Part shown: piece after piece, positions 42,725 to 54,538 of the stretch | Layout: every line of letters begins with the position of its first letter | Numbering within the stretch: the first letter of the stretch is position 1 | NCBI GenBank assembly: GCA_021464415.1 | Contig: CM038469.1 | Coordinates: 16,718,501 to 16,782,500 of the forward strand | DNA length: 64,000 bases | Direction of reading: 5' to 3' | Source: Lonicera japonica | Taxonomy: Eukaryota > Streptophyta > Magnoliopsida > Dipsacales > Caprifoliaceae | Translations under genes and position numbers: made by a program | The notes under the pieces: model-generated | Told to the model about the DNA's origin: nothing | Database searches by the model: none | The model's input: only the letters and a program-made list of their open reading frames with translations

Positions 42725-45146
42725 TGTCACACCCGAACAACACAAAAATAATACTTACTCTAAATACAATAAAATCATTTCCACAATCAATATCATCGCA
42801 TAACCATGATATATTTTTTTTTCAACCTTATCAAAAATAATACTAACAAATATTCACAACTTACACACATAAGGATATCTAGTCAAAATACACAAAGCAA
42901 GACTAGTAAATATTTACATCTCAAACTCATCTTAGGTTTTTATTTAACTTATTGACAAAATATACAATAAACAAAAATGACGTAGTTCTTTTTCTATAAA
43001 CCTTCCCACCCATCCTAGACCTGGCAGTGAACATCCCTTCTTGATACCTATAAAGAGAAACATATATAAAGGTATGAGCTATAGGCTCAGTGAATGCACA
43101 ATTTTCCTCAACAATAATTTGTAAAAAGATATATATACACAGATCATATATAATCATATTCAATTCCCATCCTTTAGCCATTATATAAGTCGTCAGATGT
43201 ATCACATAGCATCCATTCCATAAACACATCCTCTAGCCCTATATATACTAGGCATCAGATGTATCACATACATAACCGCTCTATAGCCTCAATAATTAGG
43301 CATCAAGCATCCATTCCATAAACACATCCTCTAGCCCTATAAATATACTGGGCATCAAATGTATCTTTCCATACATAACCGCTCTATAGCCTCAATAATT
43401 AGGCATCAAGCATCCATTCCATAAACACATCCTCTAGCCCTATGAATATACTGGGCATCAGATGTATCATTTCATACTCTTCTGTCAATCAAGTCACGAT
43501 TCAACTCCACTTTACCAAGCATCATAATATCAACATACATATTCCACTAATAATATTTATATTCTAAAAATTTCATAATATATACCAAGAATTACTATCA
43601 TAAAACCTTTATTACACAAAATTATGCATTATCTCGAACCTGCACTTTCTAAATTATAAATAGCCACCCACAATCTTTTAAACCATATCCACATCTACAA
43701 GTGCCAACCTGAAATAATGCCTCCCACTTTCTAACTACACATTCAAATGTATATAAATTTCAAGTGAGTACACTCACCTCAAGTCCACACTAACGTAGTT
43801 CCAAGTTCTATTTTCTCGGTGCTTTAGAAGTATTTGTTCCTTCACCTACCAATCTAACATAATTAGTAGTGCAATTCTACATCAATATAATCATTTACAA
43901 GTGTGCAAAATATACTAACAATTATACAAATGTATACCCTTTTATACTTGTTAATTTACAACACATTACAACATTTCAGAATTAGGTGCAGTCCGAATCT
44001 CTTGCACATATTAGGTATTTTCCGTTGTCTGATCATTCTCAAATTTTTATAGTAGTTACACAACATGTCTATAAACAATATTACAGAATTTGAGCATCAT
44101 CCAACGGCTAAAACATCAAATATTCATCAAACAACTCAGTACAAACATGCTGTCCAGAATATAACGTATGACAATAGTCCAACTTCACGGATTCAAAACC
44201 TTTTTTTTGTCAATCATAATTTTCCAATTTCAATTGCTACAAAACATAACACAAAATTTTAATATTCCCGCGTAGAATTTGTTATCGTCCACCAAACTTG
44301 TGAAATTCACCAAAAATTCAATTTTCATCCTTTTTGAGTAATTCCAAAGCCATATGCTAGATATTGAACTATATTTTGAAATACATACTTGATATCTAAC
44401 ATCACTCATCAATAACCAGCTCGAAATACACCAAAACAGTAGCAAAAAAATTCATTTTTCTTACTTAAACATTCTAGTAAACCCATGGTGTGTATAATTC
44501 TATATTTTAAATCTATAACTTCCATAAGTCATGTAAAACACACATACTTCTCCATGTATTAACTTAAATCCAAATACCAATAATTATCAAACCCAAATCA
44601 TACTAAGAAAATTCTTTATAAATTCACCAAAATTCAAAAAAAATCAAAGATAATTTAAAGGCTTACCTCATGGCATCAAAATATTAACCAAAGGTGATGA
44701 TGAACAGAGACTTGGTGACGGAACTCAAAATTGCTTATACTTCTGCGTAGCTCTCAAAGCGTAGAACAATTTTCTCTAAAGGCTCGTCGTGATTCGGCGG
44801 AGTTTGGTAGGTAAAATCTAGAGAGAGAAAGCTTGAAAATTAATAACAATGGAGATCCCTTCCTCTCTCTCTTGCTCGGCCAAATTTGAGAAAGAAGGCA
44901 AGAAAAGAAGTGGGTGGACTAGAAAATTCCATCATTTGGGTAAATTACAACAATTTATCCCAAACTTTCCAAATCTTATTATTTTAACCCCAAACTTTTG
45001 TAACTTTACATTTCAGTCCACACTAAACTTATGAAGTTATAAAATTTGATCCATGGTTAATCAATATTCCTAAATTCTCCAACAATTTCACTTAATCGAG
45101 GTTAATTCGTGTCTAATTTACGCTAATTAAATTATGGGGTATTACA
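42725..45146 (-). repeat. 3' LTR of the LBD-carrying element (2422 bp)
   Basis: Aligns with 48861-51690. It lacks about 266 bp present in the other LTR (50466-50731), with an ATT microhomology at the junction near 44198. It has two full 103-bp units where the other LTR has three. Confidence 0.85.
43195..43475. repeat. 103-bp tandem repeat in the 3' LTR
   Basis: Units begin TAACCGCTCTATAGCCTC at 43273 and 43376, with partial units either side. Same unit as at 49338-49745. Confidence 0.85.
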
Positions 45147-45160
45147 ATCTCCCCCACTAA
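45147..45160 (-). other. Polypurine tract of the LBD-carrying element
   Basis: The minus strand reads TTAGTGGGGGAGAT immediately before the LTR start TGTAATACCCC. It is preceded by ACGAAATTTTTATTAG, the usual Del/Tekay context. Confidence 0.8.
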
Positions 45161-46560
45161 TAAAAATTTCGTCCTCGAAATTTCGGAAGGTGGACAATGA
45201 TAATTATATTAACCATAAGGCACTATACCCCAATCCTTAGGTTAGGTTTACTCCAAAACTCAAAAACCTCACATATACTACAAGTGTCGGGTTAAAAAGT
45301 TAATGAACTACTATCGAGATCTCAATCAGGTTCCTTTTGTATCATCCCAAAAATATGTGCACAAAATCAAAAACAAACTTTTCCAATTAGCATGTCACCA
45401 AATGTACAAAGAGCTACTTACCCAAAATAGATATCCTTCTCTCATAACGTCAAATTTCTAAATCAAAGACTACCTCATTCATAAAAACAAGTACCACAAA
45501 GGGTTGTTGCTTCCTAACCGGCCTCTTAACTATAACATTAACAAGTGGGCATAGAAAACTTGTCTTCTGATATAACTATATGCACACTTAAACATACCAC
45601 AAACTTATACATACATGTATGCACTACAAACTCATACTGCATGAATATTGTAATCTACCTAATTCCAAAAGCCAACAATTTAAGATATTTATCAATTCTC
45701 AAGTCATATCCTTCAAACAATCCAAATTACCACATCAAAGCTCCAAATCCAACAATACCAATTTTTCCAAAACAAACATTAAATGAATTAACAACATTTA
45801 TCCAATACTTGGCTACCACGATTTCTTGTTAATTTACCAAATAACACAAATAACCAATATATAACATTACAAAGTGTCTGTCTCAACCAAAACCGTTATT
45901 GATTCATACTTATAACATTATATTGGTTCTTCCATAACTTCTAGTATTGTTATGATATCAGCCAGTTGAGCTATCCACGAAAATAAAATAAAATACCAAA
46001 AGTTTCTTTCATATATAGTTCTTTTACAAAGCCATAACAAATTTCAAAATAAATTAATATTACCCCAAAAAAATTCATATTACACCTAATCGCCGTGCCC
46101 CTGTCGAGTCAAAAATTAAGGAGTAATCCATAATTATAATAACATGACTACCACATCCAAAGTATACATATATCATAATGCTTTTCCAATTACAAACATT
46201 TTCCCAATCTTCCAAGAGTCTATCCAAAATTATTGTTAATCCACAATCAATCTACATATTAAGGAGAGTCTATTTGCACGAGACTTACATCATCTACCCA
46301 TTGACGCTTAAACATACCAAAGCCACATCACCATAAAGTGAAATTTGAAAAAAAAAATTCACCCTTTTTCTTTCGGCGGAAGTTATTCCCTGTCGGATCT
46401 CCTTTCCCTCTTTTTAGACAAATTTTTCGTCTTTTTCGAGATCGGAATTCGTGCCCTTTTTTTCTCTTCATCTTCCTCAAACCCAATCTATCTTTTTCCA
46501 ATACCATTTTTTTTTCCAACGCCATTTTTACAGTTTCTCTTACAAAAGTAAACCGAAATA
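45161..46560. other. AT-rich internal region of the element, upstream of the LBD ORF
   Basis: No gag-pol homology is seen in any frame. The last 200 bases before 46561 are CT-rich on the plus strand and resemble a plant 5' untranslated leader; no clear TATA box was found. Confidence 0.4.
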
Positions 46561-47355
46561 ATGTCGAACACTCACCGTTTTGCAGGTCCTCCATGTGTGG
46601 CTTGTGCTTATAGCCACAAAAGATGTCCTCTATTTTGTGAATATGCCAAAATTTTTCAAAATGTGATTGATCGTCAGGATTATCACACAATCTTCATTGT
46701 TTTTGGGGTGAGGAACGTTGCTTCATTTTTGCAAGATGTCCCTGAAGATCGGCGTCTTGAGACTCTCAATTCATACCTTCTTAAAGCCACGACGAGAATC
46801 GAAAATCCGATTAGAGGTTGTACTACTCTCCTTGCTTTTCTTGAACAGAAGGTGGAAGAGTTACAAGCACGGGTGACGGCATTAGAGGCTCGATTAGAAA
46901 GGGGGTCTTCTTGCATTAACCTGTTTTGCTCCTTTGCTTCTCCTGGAAATTCCTCGAGGTTCCCTTTGTCAGCAGAAAATAACATGCTTACTGTTATTCT
47001 GACTACCATGAGTCTTTCAGAACCTGCTCCTGAAAGTTTTTTAAGCCTCCTTTTGTCGGCAGAAGAGATTGCACCTGAGATCCCTCCGCCTACCGTGAAT
47101 CTAATAGAAAACGGGGCTTTTCTGACCGACGTAAATTTGCGGTCATTTCCGAATCCATCCTATGACCAGGCTACTTTGAACTCTGTTTACCAGGCTGCCT
47201 CGGACGGTCTTTTGTCGCAATCTTCACTAGATGATTTTGTTGCAGATTTTGCCGAAACAACGGGCCCTGACTGGACAGCTTTAGGGGATATTCGCCATGA
47301 TTTTTCTAATTATTCATCTTCTGATTTAAGTACTATTTTGAATTTTAAGTGCTGA
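46561..47355 (+). CDS. LOB-domain (LBD) transcription factor, intact, carried in antisense by an LTR element
   Basis: 264 codons without interruption. The N-terminal LOB domain has the zinc-finger-like block C12-x2-C15-x6-C22-x3-C26, a GAS-like block (VFGVRNVASFLQDVPEDRR, about residues 47-65), the conserved NPIRGC (83-88 region) and a coiled coil (FLEQKVEELQARVTALEARL, about 93-113) where LBD proteins carry a Leu-zipper-like repeat. LBD proteins are plant-specific nuclear DNA-binding regulators of organ boundaries and related programmes. The central GAS residues are changed to GVR, so this is a divergent member. The C-terminal 150 residues are Ser-, Leu- and acid-rich, as in activation regions. 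There is no intron; many LBD genes have one, so a cDNA-derived capture is possible. It lies antisense to the host element, with CT-rich leader upstream and non-coding DNA downstream. Confidence 0.85.
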   Translation: MSNTHRFAGPPCVACAYSHKRCPLFCEYAKIFQNVIDRQDYHTIFIVFGVRNVASFLQDVPEDRRLETLNSYLLKATTRIENPIRGCTTLLAFLEQKVEELQARVTALEARLERGSSCINLFCSFASPGNSSRFPLSAENNMLTVILTTMSLSEPAPESFLSLLLSAEEIAPEIPPPTVNLIENGAFLTDVNLRSFPNPSYDQATLNSVYQAASDGLLSQSSLDDFVADFAETTGPDWTALGDIRHDFSNYSSSDLSTILNFKC

Positions 47356-48289
47356 TGATCTTCAGATTCTTCGGCCTTTTTTGAGTGACTAGATAATGTG
47401 CACCTTTAGTGAGGGCTTTGTATAAATATTCAGGAGATGTTCTACTTGTCATTGTTTAAAGTATAGTCCCCAACATTCAAATAATATCTTATAGTTACGG
47501 CCCTGATTAACTTTCGAAGAACCTGCACAAAACTTATGCCATGCATGCATACACACCAGAACTACAATGACATACACCATTATCGTTCAATTCTCAATGC
47601 ACTTTTGCCCATATACAATTTTCATGTCACCACTTGTCCACAAAAATGTAAATATCAAGTTTTAACTTCATTATCAAGAATCCGACTCAATGACGCTTAT
47701 CGAATGTTCTTGACACAATCAATATCAAGAATATTTAATAAATTCATTAATCGATTATCATATCATGTGGCCAAGCCATGTCGCAATTATTCCCGAGCAA
47801 GTTCCTTAATTACTCGTCAACATTTATTTTCTTCATAAAAATATTTAATTATTTATAAAAAAAAAACATCAGCGTAATTTTTAGAAACTTCTCGTATACT
47901 CCGTATAGTTATACACAAAATCAATCACTATTATTTACCCATGTTACTTTCTAACTAATATTTCCATCTTTAATTCAATTCATACAATTTATAAAAATGC
48001 ACACACGCATGATCATCACATGCTTAATACTTAAAATGATCCACTCACGTGATCATGACATGCTTAGTACTTAAAATGATCTTTCTTTTCTCATTAACAC
48101 ATGTCATATGAATTTCATAACAATTTGTAAATTATATAACCAATTTACAAAGCTTTTACGAAAATAAAGTTTAGAACCCCAACCTCTCATCCAAGCTAAA
48201 ATTTATTCAACCATCCACAAGTCTCCTCAAGATATCTCCATATTCTCCTTGCATAATAATAAATTCAATACATGGAGTATAATATGAGA
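47356..48289. other. Non-coding DNA downstream of the LBD ORF
   Basis: AT-rich. GATCATCACATGCTTAATACTT and GATCATGACATGCTTAGTACTT-like phrases form a short direct repeat near 48010-48080. No ORF with recognisable domain. Confidence 0.4.
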
Positions 48290-48645
48290 CATGATGCAAA
48301 ATTTTTAGAATTCCCGCGTAGAAATCAATACCGTCCATCAATCTTGCAAAATTCGCCAAAAATTCATATTTTATCCTTTTTGGGTGATTCCAAAGCCACA
48401 TGTTAGGTATTGAACCATACTTTAAAATACATATTTGATACCTAACCTTACTCATCAGCTACCTGCTCAAACTGCAGTAAAACAGTGGTTAAAATCCTGT
48501 TTGTGTGCTTTGATATTTTAAACAAATACTTGGTGTATATAATTTCCTGTTTTAAATCCATACCTCCACTAATTCATATTACACACACATACTTCTCCAA
48601 GTATTAGATTAAACCCAAATACTAATAATTATCAAACCCAAATTA
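48290..48645 (-). repeat. Diverged internal copy of an LTR segment
   Basis: Resembles 44262-44610 of the 3' LTR and the matching part of the 5' LTR, sharing TTCCCGCGTAGAA, TTCCAAAGCCA and TATTAGATTAAACCCAAATACT-like phrases. It is far more diverged than the two LTRs are from each other, so it is an older LTR piece now inside the element. Confidence 0.65.
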
Positions 48646-48844
48646 CCCCTTTAATTAGCATCTCCCCTTTCCATTTCTTACTATCTGCAATGAAACATAT
48701 TTACAACATATATACAATTATGCAACAAATATTCATCAATACATGTTAATATTATTTTCAAGAGAACTTTAACGACTCATTCATACCCTTCATATGTCCA
48801 CTGCCAGTCTAGACATTACCCAACTTGAGAATCTAAAAACCTAA

Positions 48845-48856
48845 CCTCTGATACCA
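48845..48856 (-). other. Primer-binding site, initiator tRNA-Met type
   Basis: The minus strand reads TGGTATCAGAGG four bases inside the 5' LTR. Confidence 0.8.
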
Positions 48857-48860
48857 AAAT

Positions 48861-51690
48861 TGTCACACCCGAACAACACAAAAATAATACTTACTCTAAA
48901 TACAAAAAAATCATTTCCACAATCAATATCATTGCATAACCATGATATTTTTTTTTTCAACCTTATCAAAAATAATACTAACAAATATTCACAACTCACA
49001 CACATAAGGATATCTAGTCAAAATACACAAAGCAAGACTAGTAAATATTTACATCTCAAACTCATCTTAGGTTTTTATTTAACTTATTGACAAAATATAC
49101 AATAAACAAAAATGACGTAGTTCTTTTTCTATAAACCTTCCCACCCATCCTAGACCTGGCAGTGAACATCCCTTCTTGATACCTGTAAAGAGAAACATAT
49201 ATAAAGGTATGAGCTATAGGCTCAGTGAATGCACAATTTTCCTCAACAATAATTTGTAAAAAGATATATATACACAGATCATATATAATCATATTCAATT
49301 CCCATCTTTTAGCCATTAATCACATTCAATTCCCATCCTTTAGCCATTATATAAGGCGTCAGATGTATCACATTGCATCCATTCCATAAACACATCCTCT
49401 AGCCCTATATATACGAGGCATCAGATGTATCACATATACATAACCGCTCTATAGCCTCAATAATTAGGCATCAAGCATCCATTCCATAAACACATCCTCT
49501 AGCCCTATAAATATAATGGGCATCAGATGTATCTTTTCATACATAACCGCTCTATAGCCTCAATAATTAGGCATCAAGCATCCATTCCATAAACACATCC
49601 TCTAGCCCTATAAATATACTGGGCATCAAATGTATCTTTTCATACATAACCGCTCTATAGCCTCAATAATTAGGCATTAAGCATCCATTCCACAAGCACA
49701 TCCTCTAGCCCTATGAATATACTGGGCATCAGATGTATCCTTTCATACTCTTCTGCCAATCAAGTCACGATTCAACTCCACTTTACCAAGCATCATAATA
49801 TCAACATACATATTCCACTAATAATATTTATATTCTAAAAATTTCATAATTTATACCAAGAATTACTATCATAAAACCTTTATTACACAAAATTATGCAT
49901 TATCTCGAACCTGCACTTTCTAAATTATAAATAGCCACCCACAATCTTTTAAACCATATCCACATCTACAAGTGCCAACCTGAAATAATGCCTCCCACTT
50001 TCTAACTACACATTCAAATGTATATAAATTTCAAGTGAGTACACTCACCTCAAGTTCACACCAACGTAGTTCCAAGTTCTATTTTCTCGGTGCTTTAGAA
50101 GTATATGTTCCTTCACCTACCAATCTAACATAATTAGTAGTGCAATTCTACATCAATATAATCATTTACAAGTGTGCAAAATATACTAACAATTACACAA
50201 ATGTATACCCTTTTATATTTGTTAATTTACAACACATTACAACATTTCAGAATTAGGTGCAGCCCGAATCTCTTGCACAGATTAGGTATTTGCCTTTGTT
50301 TGATCATCCTCAAATTTTTATAGTAGTTACACAACATGTCTATAAACAATATTACAGAATTTGAGCATCATCCAACGGCTAAAACATCGAATATTCATCA
50401 AACAACTCAGTACAAACATGCTGTCCAGAATATAACGTATGACAATAGTCCAACTTCACGGATTAAACTGCACCAATTGGATGAGATCTAGGTGCTCTAC
50501 CATATATTTCTAGAAAGCTCTGTGTGTCTACTTTTTAATGCAATTTACGGTGCATAAATCTAAATTTTCTACAAGGACTTATAGCAATTCTCCCACAAGG
50601 ACACCAATTTGCCAGAATTATAACCTTATAAATTTTAGCATGATTTCTACTTATATCATCTATTATTATCTCTTTATGATCAAGAAAATTCAATTATATC
50701 ATCACAACACACAGGAACACTAAGAAACAAATTCAAAACTTTTTTTTTTCAATCATAATTTTCCAATTTCAATTGCTACAAAACATAATACAAAATTTTA
50801 ATATTCCCGCGTAGAATTTGTTATCGTCCACCAAACTTGTGAAATTCACCAAAAATTCAATTTTCATCCTTTTTGAGTAATTCCAAAGCCATATGCTAGA
50901 TATTGAACTATATTTTGAAATACATACTTGATATCTAACATCACTCATCAATAACCAACTCGAAATACACCAAAACAATAGCAAAAAAATTCATTTTTTT
51001 CTTACTTAAACATTCTAGTAAACCCATGGTGTGTATAATTCTATATTTTAAATCTATAACTTCCATAAGTCATGTAAAACACACATACTTCTCCATGTAT
51101 TAACTTAAATCCAAATACCAATAATTATCAAACCCAAATCATACTAAGAAAATCCTTTATAAATTCACCAAAAATTCAAAAAAAATCAAAGATAATTTAA
51201 AGGCTTACCTCATGGCATCAAAATATTAACCAAAGGTGATGATGAACCGAGACTTGGTGACGGAACTCAAAATTTCTTATACTTCTGCATAGCTTTCAAA
51301 GGGTAGAACAACTTTCTCTAAAGGCTTGTCGTGATTCGGCGGAGTTTGGTAGGTAAAATCTAGAGAGAGAAAGCTTGAAAATTAATAACAATGGAGATCC
51401 CTTCCTCTCTCTCTCTTGCTCGGCCAAATTTGAGAAAGAAGGCAAGAAAAGAAGTGGGTGGACTAGAAAATTCCATCATTTGGGTAAATTACAACAATTT
51501 ATCCCAAACTTTCCAAATCTTATTATTTTAACCCCAAACTTTTGTAACTTTACATTTCAATCCACACTAAACTTATGAAGTTATAGAATTTGATCCATGA
51601 TTAATCAATATTCCTAAATTCTCCAAAAATTTCACTTAATCGAGGTTAATTCGTGTCTAATTTACGCTAATTAAATTATGGGGTATTACA
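48861..51690 (-). repeat. 5' LTR of the LBD-carrying element (2830 bp)
   Basis: Very similar to 42725-45146 apart from an extra tandem unit, a short duplicated AATTCCCATC phrase near 49320 and the 266-bp segment at 50466-50731. Confidence 0.85.
49338..49745. repeat. 103-bp tandem repeat in the 5' LTR
   Basis: TAACCGCTCTATAGCCTC starts at 49441, 49544 and 49647 (period 103), preceded by a partial unit. One unit more than the sister LTR. Confidence 0.9.
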
Positions 51691-52036
51691 ATAAAAACTT
51701 AGCTTAAAAAACTTACATGGAATGCAATTTATATTTGTCAAGGTGGTTTTATGCGCCTTCACGAGTTTGTACTTTTTTTTCTTTTACAAAGCTCATTTGT
51801 ACTATTTTTAATGCATATTATACATTGGTGGACCCACTAATCATGCTTACAAAACTTCATTTATTGAGCTAAATTAGTTTGCTTTTAAAAATATCGCAAT
51901 TAACATAGCTTGCTGGAATTTTTTCAAGTTTCTGTTTTTGTAAAACAAAATTTCTTATGTCATTTTTGTAAATAAGTGATTTCTTAAGAAGTAGTAAAGA
52001 TAAAGTAGCACTATTTATTTAAGATGAAGATAGCTG
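51691..52036. other. Host-like AT-rich DNA between two elements
   Basis: Starts with the ATAAA target duplication. No ORF. TTTTGTAAAACAAAATTTCT at about 51937 matches the sequence near 390. Confidence 0.4.
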
Positions 52037-53895
52037 TGATACTTAGTGTTTTGTTTTCCCTGTTAACCTTTTCTTAAGCTGATTAAGGCTTAATCTCCGT
52101 TAGAGCTTGAGCATTGTGTTTCGAGCCTTTCGTACTTGACTTGGTACTTTTATCATGTCATATTAGGTATATTAAGTTTGAGGGAGAAATTTTTACGTTA
52201 TTCAAGTGGTTCGGATTGAAACCGAGGTGTAAATCGTGTATTTCGACTTTTCGTGATTCGTAGATTTTTGGCCAACTTTGAAAGGTCATAACTTCTTCAT
52301 CTGATGTCCAAACGACTCTCCATTTACAGTCAAGTCTTCATTTCTTTCCCTCTACAAATTTCATGTTTGGACCGAGTCAAGATTAAGCCATTTTAAGGTC
52401 CATTTTGGGCTCAGAAAGTCGGTTATTGGTGCAGTGACCACCATGATCGATCATGGAAGGCCATGATCGATCATGGAATCTTTTGTGGACATATTTTTGG
52501 TTCATGATCGATCATGGAAGGCCATGATCGATTATGGTTCACCTGAAGGTTGGTTTTGACGATGTTTAACCCGTTTTTCACCAACTTTATGCCCTAAACA
52601 TACCATTTTCAAACCATACACATACATCATTTGTTTAGAGGGTTCTAAAGAGGAAGAGGTAGAGATCCTAAAGGTATTCTTGAGGTTTCTTCATCCTTCG
52701 ACAAGATTTGAGCTTCAAATCACCTCATCCTTCACTATTCATCGTCTTCCACCCTCATCTTCGCCCAAGGGATCTTGAAGCGAGTTAAGGTTTTGGCAAT
52801 ATGACATCTACGATTCATCAACTCTACAATCTTGCTTCTCTAAGGTGGGAACAATACAATAAAATTTGTTTTCTAAATCATTACTTATTGCATTAGGGTT
52901 TTCTAAAGGAATTGGAGGATTTTTTTTAAAAGCCCTAGGCTTGTGATGTGCATTAGGGTTAGGCTAGGTTAGGCTTCGATTAGTGGTTGATTTAGATAAA
53001 ACATGATACCAATTGCATGATTTAACATCTATATCTATGTTTTAGTTTATATACTTAAAGATTCCTTACGAACCCATTTGTAGTTGCATGTTCAACCTAA
53101 GAATTTTGGGGCTTTGTGGAGTTAAGCTTATGTATCGAGTAATTGATGATCATGGTTAATGAATATATGTAGATAAGACTTTAGACGAGAGTCTTGAACC
53201 ATCTCCTTGGGACTTGCACTAGGAAGCCATTGAGGCAGAGTTTGTGTATCGTAACTTGTACGTCGAAGGCCCGGTGTAGACACTACCAATATTAGTGATG
53301 ACTATATAACCTTGATACAATCTTGAAACACTAGACACCTAATTGATTAGGTTAATAGTGCTTTAACCATTGCTGTGAGAGGTTATTATGTCATAATTGT
53401 TTCATTTAGGCGAAGAAACTAGGAACGAATGTTAGACTTGATAGAATAACTTGAGAATGAACAACTTACATAGCTTTGATCCTATACATGATAAGCATTA
53501 TAAGATGTTGGATGTTGATAATGAACCAATTGGCTATGTTGTATAATCTGTTGTTATGTTAAATTAATTGCATGTATGGACTTTAAAACTATTTTGGGTG
53601 ATGAATCCCAGACTTGTATGAATGGTTTTTATATATATGTGGAGTGGATTTGGAATTGTGGTTGAATGTGACTATTGGTGTCTAATTGTTTTAAACTTTA
53701 CAGGGCGGTTTGTTAATTAAACAAACTCCACATGCTGAAGTTTTATAAATCGGGACTTTTTAATGATCACATTTTATTTAAGAAATGTTTTTAAAAGTTA
53801 TGGTTTTCCATATTTAAACATGTCGTCGCGCATGGGATTCGTTATTAACCGAGTCACAGAGGTGAAAATCTTAGAACGGGATTTAGGGCGTCACA
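52037..53895 (+). repeat. 5' LTR (1859 bp)
   Basis: Matches the 3' LTR across its length but lacks the segment at 57047-58826, which in the 3' LTR holds Del/Tekay U5-type sequence. It was therefore most likely shortened by an internal deletion. Confidence 0.75.
52441..52537. promoter_or_regulatory. Four CCATGATCGATCATGG palindromes in the LTR
   Basis: Perfect 16-mers at 52441-52456 and 52461-52476, 14-bp CATGATCGATCATG at 52503-52516, and CCATGATCGATTATGG at 52522-52537. The 3' LTR has three counterparts near 55736, 55778 and 56050, two of them degenerate. Confidence 0.75.
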
Positions 53896-53898
53896 AGT

Positions 53899-53908
53899 TG
53901 GTATCAGA
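53899..53908 (+). other. Primer-binding site, initiator tRNA-Met type (decayed)
   Basis: TGGTATCAGA three bases after the 5' LTR; the next bases are CG rather than GC. Confidence 0.65.
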
Positions 53909-54010
53909 CGTATAGATTCAATTTTCTTCGAGGGGATCATGGGTCATTATGCATATTGGGTAAGCATTATGAGGATCTTCCGTTGAGTCTCGTGTTATTC
54001 TACGTTAGGG

Positions 54011-54538
54011 ATGACTCATTTGCTTATTAGACATTACTTTTGTTTATTGTGCGCTCTTCCTTTTAGAATATCTTCTTATAATGACATAAATGTTACTCCT
54101 CCATCTACCGTGAGCGTTGGTATCGAGACTGACTCCACTTTGGGAAAAGTGGAGAAGGTTAGTAAGGTTGTTCAAACCGACGAGTTTGAGATCTTTTCCT
54201 TCGATTTGTGTATCGCTAGGGAGGAGCATAGGTCTTTAGTTCACGCGTGTTATCATTGTGGTTCATCCAATCGTGTGATAGAGTGTTGTCCTTTTAAAAC
54301 AAGTGGTTCTAAACAGGTTGAGAGTGGTGGAGCTCCGTTAGTCAAGCGTCGTCATCGAGAGGTGATTGTGGGAACCGCGGAGGTTTCCCCACTTGGATCT
54401 GGACCGGTAGAGTGTACACAAGTGGGTCCTAGAACCGGTTGTTTCATTTTCCATAACCCCGATCATTTTTGTAAGGATTGTCCTAGGCATAGAGAGAGGT
54501 GTCTGCCCAGTGGAGCAGCGAAAGCGTGGTGGAACTAG
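54011..54538 (+). pseudogene. Gag remnant with two degenerate zinc knuckles
   Basis: A 175-codon frame. Two cysteine clusters, ACYHCGSSNRVIECCPF and TGCFIFHNPDHFCKDCPRH, occupy the place of the paired CCHC knuckles in Del/Tekay gag. The first has lost its His and the second its second Cys, so neither should bind zinc normally. The capsid core is missing. Confidence 0.55.

Larger units (their letters stand above)
42725..51690 (-). mobile_element. Complete 8966-bp Del/Tekay-type non-autonomous LTR element carrying an LBD gene
   Basis: Two LTRs (42725-45146 and 48861-51690; plus-strand ends TGTCACACCC and GGTATTACA) flank 3714 bp. A perfect 5-bp target duplication ATAAA lies at 42720-42724 and 51691-51695. 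The minus strand has an initiator-tRNA-Met primer site next to the right LTR and a polypurine tract (AGTGGGGGAGAT) next to the left LTR, so it is transcribed right to left. The LTRs carry the CACTGAGC...GCTCATACC phrase typical of Del/Tekay. No gag, protease, RT or integrase is present, so it is a large retrotransposon derivative. Its cargo is an intact LOB-domain ORF on the opposite strand. Confidence 0.85.

Noticed and set aside
46328..46690. 120-codon minus-strand ORF overlapping the LBD start
   Set aside because: It is the complement of the CT-rich leader and the LOB domain coding strand; Lys/Arg-rich composition follows from that.
42927..51578. Pairs of identical short ORFs (for example 44230-44445 and 50769-50984, 42927-43229 and 49062-49316, 44849-45034 and 51375-51578)
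   Set aside because: They lie in the two LTRs of the same element and are duplicated only because the LTRs are; the frame at 42927 covers the U5 CACTGAGC region, not a gene.
53899..53908. tRNA genes at the primer-binding sites
   Set aside because: Only the short complement of tRNA 3' ends is present; no cloverleaf follows.
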